Assembly (NCBI RefSeq): GCF_964355755.1
Contig: NC_092676.1
Location: 29,060,288-29,124,287, forward strand
DNA from: Antedon mediterranea
Lineage: Eukaryota > Echinodermata > Crinoidea > Comatulida > Antedonidae
Length of the DNA stretch: 64,000 nucleotides
Reading direction: 5' to 3'
This document shows positions 36,040 through 46,700 of this stretch, in pieces. The notes beneath the pieces were generated by a model. The model was not told the DNA's origin, did not search any database, and worked only from the letters and a program-made list of their open reading frames with translations. The first letter of the stretch is position 1. Each line of letters starts with the position of its first letter. Position numbers and translations under genes: made by a program.

Positions 36040-36720
36040 AATTGGCACTAAAAACTCATAAAAAATGCAATATTTAAGTTACAATAAATAAGTTATTGCA
36101 TAATCATTTATTGTTTGTGTTGAAAATTTACTCAGATGTCACTAACCTACTAGCATACCCATTGCATGAATATAAATATTATTATGGCAAGTCATTTTCT
36201 AAGAAATCATGTAGGCTTACGTACTCCTCAAAAACAAATAAAACATCAAAATTATCTATAAAATTAGCAAATTCTCAGCTGGTGCAGTGCATCTTCCTAT
36301 ATAAAAAAAATCATCCTATATAAAAAAAATCATCAAGCTGGTTTGGTTGTTTATCAACCCTCTCGGGTAGTTGTACAGAAAAGGCATAGTATTTATTCAG
36401 GCGCCTTTTACGGTTTGAGTCGAGTTCACACAAAATTGGCACTAAAAACAAAAAAAATGCAATGTAAGTTACTATCATATTATTGCATAATAATTTCTTT
36501 TGCGTTGAAACTTCACTTGTGTGTCACTAACTCACTAGGATACCCATTGCATGAATATAAATACATAGTGAGAGTTGATTATTAAAATATAACTGCTCAA
36601 AAAACGACTAAAATATATTAAAATTATCTATAAAATTGGCCAAATCTCAGTTTTTGCATCTTCATAAATAAAACCTCCCTGAAGCTGACAAGCTGAAACT
36701 TTGAATCTTGTTTAACAACC
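36040..36720. repeat. Two-copy diverged direct repeat
   Basis: 'ttggcactaaaaac' .. 'tacccattgcatgaatataaa' occurs at 36040-36180 and again at 36436-36565, with similar following sequence (words 'aattatctataaaatt' and 'ctgg'/'aaccctctc'). The unit is unidentified. Confidence 0.55.
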
Positions 36721-37449
36721 CTCTCAAATAGTTGGGAAAAAAATATAAATATGGTATGTCAATTAGTTACGAAGATATTGTGTCTTAAACATCTTGAAAA
36801 GTGCAATTACAACTAAATAATTGTAATTTTTCAGTTTTCCTCACATACAAAATACTTATTTTTTAAATTTTAAATTTTGGATAAGTGTTCACAATATACT
36901 GGACTACTCACAGAGAAAAGACAATTGCATTTGGACAAAGACTTTTAAAGATATTGGCCCATAAAAGTACCTCCAGACCTCAAAAAGTGCCTTTTTTGCA
37001 GTAGTGGGGTACCTTTGAGAGGCCATTGCTCAAAAGTGTACAAGTATTTCATGGAGAACTTTTGATATAGTATGTGTAACATATTCATTTCACAATATCA
37101 ACTTTCAAAATGTAGATCCAAGAGGTGGGAACGAAATCCATGTTCTAGGCATCTTTTGAGCTACTGCTTATGGCCTATAACTAAAGAATACTGTAATTAC
37201 TTTATAATAAACATAAAAATAAAGAGGAACACAAAAGATAATATGTTTATCAGGAAAAGTGAGGACAGCTCTTTCCTGCATTTATTTTAATCATGGAGGT
37301 TTCCTCCATGTTTTAACACAGTACAAAAATTAATATATGAAAATATAGGATATAGTAATACAGTACATAGCTTCTATTCTTAACATTCAAGTTCAATTTT
37401 AATCACTTATACCTTCACTATCTACTTTATAGAAATAATTTTCACAGTT

Positions 37450-37455
37450 TTTATT
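37450..37455 (-). terminator. TWNK: Candidate poly(A) signal for TWNK
   Basis: AATAAA on the minus strand about 80 bases after the TWNK stop codon, consistent with a short 3' UTR. Confidence 0.45.
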
Positions 37456-37537
37456 GAATTAAAATTTGTATTAAAAAAATACAGAATTCCTCAATTAGCA
37501 AGCTGTTGTATACAATGTTGTAGACAGAGGGCAGTGT

Positions 37538-37741
37538 TCACTCAGCTGTTTGCTCATTTTCAATAAATATATCTTTAAGCGAAATTGATTTAGCACCAAT
37601 AATGTCGGTCTCCTCTCCGTCTTTCTTTAGTTTTGGTGGTTTTTTATTCCTAATTTTAGCCGGGGCTGACATGCAGAGAGAATCTTTGTCAAAGTATAGA
37701 GGAACAACACCAAGATCTCCGTCAAATCTGTTTTTTGCAAC
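37538..37741 (-). CDS. TWNK: TWNK exon 12: C-terminus
   Basis: Encodes [20 protein letters not shown] then [20 protein letters not shown] and an acidic/polar tail to TGA at 37538-37540. NRFDGD is the conserved end of the RecA-like core. Confidence 0.95.
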   Translation of the reverse strand, partial: VAKNRFDGDLGVVPLYFDKDSLCMSAPAKIRNKKPPKLKKDGEETDIIGAKSISLKDIFIENEQTAE

Positions 37742-40700
37742 CTAAATGAAAAAAGATTGTTAGTATATTTTGCATTTATGATTCTAATTAAAGAAACTTT
37801 CATTTTTATTTCATTTATTTATTTGACCAACAAACCATAAGATTAAATATACAGAGATGAATTAGTCAGGGACTGCTAAAGTAAATAAGATTACTGTAAC
37901 TACAAGAGTCAACAGTTCCATGATCTTAACTAGAATAAATTTATAATGCAGCTGCCATTCAGGCACTGAATGTTTGTCAGTATACCATACGAGAGTCATG
38001 TGACACTTTCCAATTGTTTTTGTTTTTTTTATTTATCTGTTTTTGTATATCTCAGAGCAAACATAATGTCTATGTATATTTTATATGCAAATGACAATAA
38101 ATGGAAGTGATTTTTCACTGATGAATGAATGACTGAATATGCCGTGTAATACCTGAATGTACTTCTTGCCTCTCACAGACGTCAACCTTCTATCTTGAAG
38201 GATTAGAACGTTGTCTGCTTCTTGACTTGCCTTGGCACTACCAAATATGGAGGCAGTTTGCAGCTCATCCGAGTCTTTTTCCTGCAATTGATAAAAAATA
38301 AATTACCATGACTCCTACCAAGGTGATATTTAAGAGTCATATATAGTGTTTCAATTTAAAGTATTGCCTAACTAGAAACGGTAGGAATAGCACCATGGAC
38401 GAGCGCTACTATAGAGATTACAAGGTCAGATCCCAAGGTCATTATATCATACGTTCACACTGGCACGTCAATTTCCACTTAATCTAAATGTTCACATACT
38501 GTCGATGAGTAACAGTCGACTACGACCCATGTGTACGTGACCGTCGTGTGCACATTCACTCAATTTAAAAGTCCATGTTGAGATATTGTATATCATACAG
38601 AGTGCCCTTATGAGGCCAGAATATAAATAGTTTCGAGCGTGGATATCTTAGAATTAGAGACACACCACATGTACTCTCGCTATCAAAATGAATACTATTT
38701 CATGATTGTTACAATATCGTATGAGTATTTTGTAGACAATATATTACACACTGGGGTATTGTAATTTACATAATAAATAGTATAATATCAAGGTGGAATG
38801 TTGCGTGGGAACGCCAGCACTGAATGTGAATGTATCATAATTTGTGATGAAAATCTTCATTTGAAAAAACACCATTCAAGTTTTTACCTTGCGTGGGTGA
38901 ATAACCAAAGTCACATGACAATTATTCCGTGTTGCGAATGTGCGGAATGTTGCAATGATCGCATCGTACATAGCAAATCTGTCGCTGACAGTCTTGTCAG
39001 AAGAGCCAACCATAAACTGCAAATTGTCGATTATGACGTGTTCAATGTCGTGTACGTACACAGCGTGTGTCATTGCCTTTTAAAAAAAACATTACAATAT
39101 TTTATATGTAATTATTGTGTAATGACATGTAAAGTAATGCTGTATGATATCTATGGGAGGCTACAGTTGCATTTATCATCCAAGTAGTTTATCTGTATTT
39201 AAAAGGTCTAAAGCTCTGTCCACACTATTAAACTTTATGTGAAAATGTGAAATGTGATGTACCCAAATCTGGAGATGATGATGTCATATCAGTACCATAT
39301 TTGGGCATATAACGACCATATTTAGGCACATTACAATTTTTTTGTCAAACTAGTTTGATAGTGTACACAGAGCTTTAAGCTATGGAAGTGCTTTTATGGG
39401 AGTAACACCAGTGCTGTTACACCATTCATGCATACTCCCCTCTACCTTTCAACCTGTTTACCTCAATGACAGCTTTCATGTTTTGTTGTCCATGGAAGTC
39501 TAAAAAGTAAAGCGGTAACAGTTCCATCTTATCAGCCCATTCATCAAACACAGCAATGTTCTGTTCCATATTTAACCTTAAATCATAATTACCATCAATT
39601 ATTCATACCAATATTTAAAGCTCTGTCTACACTATCAAACTTAATGGGACAAAAAAATGTGATGTCATATCACTAACATATTTAAGCATATCACTACCAT
39701 ATTTGGGCACATCTCACTTTTTTTGATAGTGTAGACGGAGCTTAAGAGTATTTTTATTCACAAAATCTGATATCAATATCTAATAGTGGTGGTTCACAGT
39801 ATTATCATGCATCACATTAACACTGATATTGGAGCTACTCTTGTAGTAACAAAGTTTGAAATAAATGATACGGTTACTTACTGGGAAAACTGGCGAATCA
39901 TAGTTTTAGCAAGTCGTACATTCTTAATTTCAAAACTGCCCCATAGTGTGTTTACCTAGATAAATTAAATGATATACTTTTGAATGTCATTGAGTATTAC
40001 TGTACTCTGTAACCCAAGAAGAAGGAACAATTTATTATTGTAAAATACAGAATTTGATTATAATTGTATCATGTAATTGGTGTTTACACTGTTAGATGAA
40101 AATGAAATAAATATAATACACTTGACTATCTCAATATCTGATTCCTTTTATTATTCAATATAATGGAAATTACAATGTTCATATCTTGGCTTGCCTAAAA
40201 AAAATAAGGAAAAAAGAAAAAGAGAAGAGAAAAGAGAAGAAAGTAAAAGAATAAAAGAAGAGAGAAAAGAACAACAACAAGAAACATTAACAAGATGACT
40301 TACCCCTTGCATACACAAATCCAGGGAGTACTCACTGATGAATGTTGTCTTTCCACTTCCTGTTGGACCTGTGAACACGGTCAACTCTCCTTTCCTGTGA
40401 CCTTTTAATATGTTACACAGCTGTGGAAACCGCTGCCACTGTGAAATGCAAGTGTTCTTATTAAAGCATGTTATACCCCTTTCACACCAAAACTCCGGAG
40501 TGTCTCCGGAGACACCCCGGGGTTTATGACCATTCAAAACGTCGAGAAACTCCGGAGATACTCCTTTCACACCAACGTAGCAACTCCGGGGTTTATAAAA
40601 TAAAATTGTAAATGTCGCCCTCTATTTTGTTTGTTTACATAGCGACGATCATTAGAATCATTTTAATTAATAATATGTTTAATTTAATAATTACTTTCAA

Positions 40701-43700
40701 AAGTCTCAGAAGTAATATAATGTTTTATTGATACTACTTATTATTTTTTAACCTGCTATATATGTTGTACAAATATTTAAAGTATTTTGAAATAAAACTA
40801 AAGCAATGAGTGATCGTGTGAGGATGACCTTTTGACCCGAAACACTCCGGAGTTTGATGTTGGTACCTTTCACACCAAAACACCGGGGTGTCCCCGCAGT
40901 TCGCTCTCCGGAGAATGTTCAGCTGTTCAACCCCGCAGTTTTAAACTCCGGAGTTGCTTGATTTTACCTTTCACACCAAACAGCGGGACGTCAACTCCGG
41001 GGTGTCTCCGGAGTGTCTCCGGAGTTTTGCTTTTGGTGTGAAAGGGGTATTACACAGCTGTGGGAACCGCTGCCACTGTGAAGTGCAAGTGTTCTGCAGG
41101 GCTCGCAGAATCGCTTGCCCGACGTCCCGCGGCAACCAAATAAATACGTCGGGCAACTAAAATTTAACATATCATGTCCCGACGGGCAACCTCTTAAAAT
41201 CACCGAAAATGTCCACGATGTTTTACAGGGGTGGTGAAAAACTGTAACAATGAAAATAATAGTCGCGCACGAACGAATTCTCTTGACGTCGAGACCAGTG
41301 TAGTGTTTGTTAAGTAAATGTATGGATCGGAATTCGGTGGTATGGAACGTTATCTCCAGGAGCCAAAACATGTGTTTCTATGCAGTCGGGCGTATCAAGT
41401 CGTTGCGTATAGAGTTTCCAGGTCTGTCATATAGCACGCGGTCTCTTGCGGCATCCATTGATCGCGAAATAGGAAGCGTTGAACTCTCGGCTTTTAACTT
41501 ATTTGAAGTTATTATACCAGGGAGTTTCTAATTAACAACTCCCTAGTTATACTATAAACCAAATAAAATAGGGGCTAGTATGTTTTTGTTTTTCTCAATT
41601 ATCGACATCATTTTACGGTGGTAATAAAATCTGAATCTACTACTTATAGTATTAATTATGTGGCCTACAGCCTGATAGTAGATTAGGCCTATGTTTAATT
41701 ACATTCATGTTATGTATTTTGTGTGTAATAAATAATTTGCTGAATTACTGTAATTATTGTTCAAATTAATGTACAGTTGTAAATACAGTATATTATTAAA
41801 TTATTATAATAGATACGTAATTTTAATTGTCTGTGCCAAATAGGCGGCGGCCGATGTTTTTAACACAGGCAAGTAGGCCTACCATTTTTTTTACAAATAT
41901 TACAGAATATAAATTTAATAGGCCTAATAATTTATTTAATAAATACATTGAATACTTAAATAGTTACAGTATATTTTTTATTATCAACATTGAAAATAAT
42001 ACACTTCTTCGGGTATCGCCGAGAGTTGAACTTTCAAAAACTCCAACTTGGCGGAGCACGTGGTTTTCACCACAATTCGGCACAGTTCCCTTGTGTTTTC
42101 AATCACCAACTTGTGCGAGCAGATGGTTGTTTTTATCCAACCTGTGCGAGCTTCTACTGTAACAACAAGTAAACTTCCACAAGCCCGCACTCTCCACACA
42201 CCGTACCCATTAGACTTGCCCCAAGTCTGTATTATCTTTTTTTTTATTCATTTGTTTTTATTTCGACCGCGATTTTTGTCTGAAAATACAGACTTGTGAA
42301 ACACGTATAGAAATCGATTTGCAGACCGCAAACATCCGATCAGAATGACGTAGTTTATCATACCGTATTTGGCTATATGGGGCGGGCGGTATGTAAATAT
42401 GGATTTCGAATCAACCAATGAAAAAGATCGAGTACGTACAGTCTAGTGCTGAATGTACGATCGAGACTGTTGAAATATAAAATCGTAATGCCAAGTTGTT
42501 TTGTTTATTAATTGTTTAGTCTTTGGCCTAGGCCTCTTTCGTAGGTCCTACTCAATTCGCACGTATGACCTGCCAAATAAAACGCCAATAAAGTAGGCCT
42601 ACATACCACCACCGGCGACACACAACAACAGGGCTACACCACCACCACACAGTCATAGGGACTGGCATATATTTTTCAATTTATCTTTCTGCATTTGAAT
42701 AGTGTTCAGTTTGAAAGAGTATGTAATCGTAAGCATTTTAAACTTTAAATCAACAAAATTGATTGAGTATTTCGAAAGTTATGAATAAAATAAGGTGTAA
42801 AAATTTGGCACCATCACTATCCTTTGTTTACATAGGAATCCCCACCCCGCGTTTGTGACCTTGTACACAAATAGTCACTGGGTGAAAATACTACTAAAAC
42901 ACATATAAATACATTTTATGAACATATTTTTAATTAGAAAGTTGATGGTGACAAATATATATTTGCATAATACCACATTTTGTTTGGAAATTGTGTCAAA
43001 ATCACAAAAATAAGATAGAAAGTACTTATTTTATGTTTACCCTCTCCCCGGACTGCGCGAATGTCCCGGAGGAATACCCCCACCTCAGCCAGGCTGTGTG
43101 ATGACGTCATCAGGCACTTCGCGGCCTAGAATTGCTTACTCACCTAGCATCAGGTGATTAAAAACCTTTTGTGATCCAATATAGGTGATATTTATGTAAA
43201 ACCAAAGGCGTACACTGTTAAAATATAAATATATCTAAAATATATAAGCAAAATCCCAAAATATTAGGCATGTTTTCGATTTTTTCTGATTTTACTAACA
43301 TTTCGAGCCCAAAATAAAATGTCATCGCGAAGACATGTGGGCAAAGGAATTTCAAATTTTTCATCGGAATTTTCCGGAAAAGATCGTACAGTCATTCGTT
43401 TTTTCTGAATAGCCAATCAGAGTTCGTAAATTCATGCGCAAGTTGACCCCTTTTTAACAGGTTAAGGGTCACACTTGTCTATTCCCTAAAGATGTCTGCT
43501 GCCCTCTAGCGGTTTTGCTAGTAGCCACAGAACAGGACATGGTCTGGGTGGGAATTAAATCAAAATTATCTCCGCGTAATAAATGATCCATTCAATGTTT
43601 GATTTGCGGAGAAGCTAGCCTATCATATCACGAGTTTTCATGTTCTTGGGAAAAATCCCATCAAATGTTTACCAGACTACTAGGCCTAGGCATATAAAAT

Positions 43701-46700
43701 AATGTCTAGCCTTCAGAAACTTTTATAAATGTACCCAAGAAGTACACGTTGTCTAAACGTAACATAGCGCATGCGCACCATCTTAGTTGTTGAGTCTTTG
43801 AAATTCTGAAATATGAATATTAAAACGGTGTACGAGTGAGTAGCCAATCGCATGCAGCTGAAACTGGTCAACCGGATAATCGTATGCACCAAGAATTCTT
43901 GGTGTCAAACCACGTGACTTGTGCGTGTTTCCCCAGACGGAGTATCCAAAATCAAGTAGTATACGTATGAAACGCCATATGTGCCAAAATATTTATCTTT
44001 TTACTAATATTAAGACAAAACTCCGTCTGGAGCCCAGACTACGTACCCATGTGCTCCTACTACGTACGGCAGCTGCTGTGAGGTTTTTTGCTATACGCAT
44101 GCGTATTGTTTCACGTCACGTAGACGGACGTCAGTTGATGTTTTTTTTTTTTTTCTTCTCTATGATTTCAACGCGTTACAAGCTCATCACCTTCATAAGT
44201 ACTTTGTTTAAACTTTTTAGGCCTAGGAGGCCTACATTTCTATAGGCAATATTTTAGATATATCTATTAAATAATTGTAAGATAATTAGTGCCATGTCTA
44301 GGCCACTACATTTTAAATATCGCAAAATAGCTTGATTTCGGAATTTCATTGCACAATAGAAGCAAAACGTTTTTGCTCCCAAAGTAAACCCACGTGAATA
44401 CGCCTTTTTCATTCACGAAACGGAACACATCTTCGATCGATGACAAACAATGCCGTGCAACGAAGCGTAACCAACAGAAATAACATAGCGTTTTCAAGGG
44501 ATTTCAGGACACCATGTTAATTAAACAATCGCAACTCTTGTACGGAGGATCGTATGAGAAAATAAATTACTGTAAAATGTTCTTAAAAGATTGGCCTACA
44601 TCACTGTGTAATTGAAAAAATTTGAAAAATTGTTTACACTACTTTAAAATCCATCGAAAAAAACACCACAGTGTATTAAGCATAGGCGTTTTTCACCGAC
44701 GTTTTTTCGCGGTGCAGTCGCGGTATAAAACGTTAAAATTAAGTTAAAATAGTGGGCAAGTAAAAAAATGATGAGGGCAACCAAAATCTAAAACCTACTT
44801 GCCCGAAGGGCAACCAAATATTTTAGGATTCTGCGAGCCCTGGTTCTTATTTTAACATGTTACACAGCTGTGGGAACCGCTGCCACTGTGAAGTGTAAGT
44901 GTTCTTATTTTAGCATGTTACACAGCTGTGGGAACCGCTGCCACTGTAAAGTGTAAGTGTTCTTATTTTAACATGTTACACAGCTGTGGGAACCGCTGCC
45001 ACTGTGAAGTGCAAGTGTTCTTGTTTTAACATGTTACACAGCTGTGGGAACCGCTGCCACTGTGAAGTGCAAGTGTTCTTATTTTAGCATGTTACACAGC
45101 TGTGGGAACCGCTGCCACTGTGAAGTGCAAGTGTTCTTATTTTAGCATGTTACACAGCTGTGGGAACCGCTGCCACTGTGAAGTGCAAGTGTTCTTGTTT
45201 TAACATGTTACACAGCTGTGGGAACCGCTGCCACTGTGAAGTGTAAGTGTTCTAATTAAAGCATGTTACACACAGTACGGATTCCAGTTCTGTGGCCGGA
45301 TAAAATATCGTTAGAAATGGGTGTAGTGTTTAAAATAGAACCTTTTATTTACACCAATGCATTCAAGATTCTGTATAACATGTGTGTGTGTGTGTGTGTG
45401 AGTGAAAATGTATACATGTTCAGGGCCTACTAACCTTAACACCAGCCACTTGGTCAGTATCTGTGAGTTCTCTGAACACTTCTTGTCGTAGGTTTTGAAA
45501 TGATAAAATTGACCTATGGGCAACAGGTTGAGCCCTCTTGAGAATTTTCATCAAATCCATATTCATGTTCAGGGCCTGAAGAGGTGCTGGGAGGTCATCA
45601 AGTGGTCTAATAATAAAATAATATTAATGTTCAGGGCCTGAAAGGGATGCTGGGAGGTCATCAATAAAATAATATTCATGTTCAGGGCCTACACATGTGC
45701 TGAAAGTGGTCTAAATAATAAAAGAATATTCATGTTCAGGGCCTGAAGAGGTCTTGGGAGGTCATCAAGTGATGATGATGACCTTCTAATTAAAGACTAT
45801 CATACATATCCCTCTTGGTAATTCCAATCATTTACACTTTTGGCAGTTGAACAACAGATTTTAACTAAATCATAACATCACATACCTGAGGAGATGACAT
45901 CTTTTAGAGTTCAATTTTTTAGAAAATTTTCTAGCTGTTTCCCAAGATCGCACATCATTTCCAAACCAAAGAGTGATCTTCTTAAAATGTTCAAGCATTG
46001 GTAAAATCTACAAAATAGAATTTTGTTTCAACCTTATTCAGTGCCTTCGTGGCTTTATTGCAGTAATTGTATAGAAGTATACCTCTTGCTATTTAAGTAT
46101 TCTGGCACGCTACTTTACCTCTTGTGGCAGAGTCATGAGACCTCTTGGAAGAGACAGAACTGGCGTCTGGAGCTTCTGATGGACTGCCACTGCATCAAAC
46201 TCGTTCAATGTCAGTATAACCTCTTCTGAATCTGGTGCCAATAGTTGGTAGCCAAAGAGACCTTCTGGATTCAACCTTAGGGAACAGAATTAAAATTAGT
46301 TAATTTTGGGGAGTGATAAATTGGTATGCGTTGTTGACGCCAATATAGAATGACATTGAGAAAGTCTTAAAATTCTTCATCATCTTGTATATACTTGCCT
46401 TGGATAGGAAAAGGTGTCTAACTGAAGGTGCTTATTTCGATGAACTTTGGCCATCGCCAGATGTTTTACAGCACTTATGTCCATATTATGATTGTGAAGA
46501 GGTAAAATAAGAGTTTTATCATCTTTACAAACACATACATTTAATTTATCAAGAGCAGCATCAGTCAGTACCTGAAAAACATTAAACATCAAACTGTTCT
46601 AAAGCTCTGTCTACACTTTCAAACTTTTACAAAAAAAAAGAGTTTGATGTTCCCAAATATGGTAGTGATATGCCTAAATATGATAGTGATATGCTCAAAT

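Larger units (their letters stand above)
33801..37449. other. Intergenic region between the OSBPL8-like 5' end and the TWNK 3' end
   Basis: Contains CTAG/AGGCCTAG-rich DNA (34490-34640 and 34820-34930), a possible short + strand exon (35075-35099) and a two-copy repeat (36040-36720). No frame with family similarity is seen. The CTAG-rich part may be promoter-proximal to the OSBPL8-like gene. Confidence 0.5.

Noticed and set aside
41307-44245. Short open frames inside the 3.7-kb element as a transposase
   Set aside because: None shows a DDE/D or hAT-type motif and none exceeds about 110 codons.
46390-46394. GTATAT as the donor of TWNK exon 3
   Set aside because: It would put exon 4 in a frame reading VESRRSLW instead of the conserved [10 protein letters not shown]. 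The GC donor four bases earlier keeps the frame.
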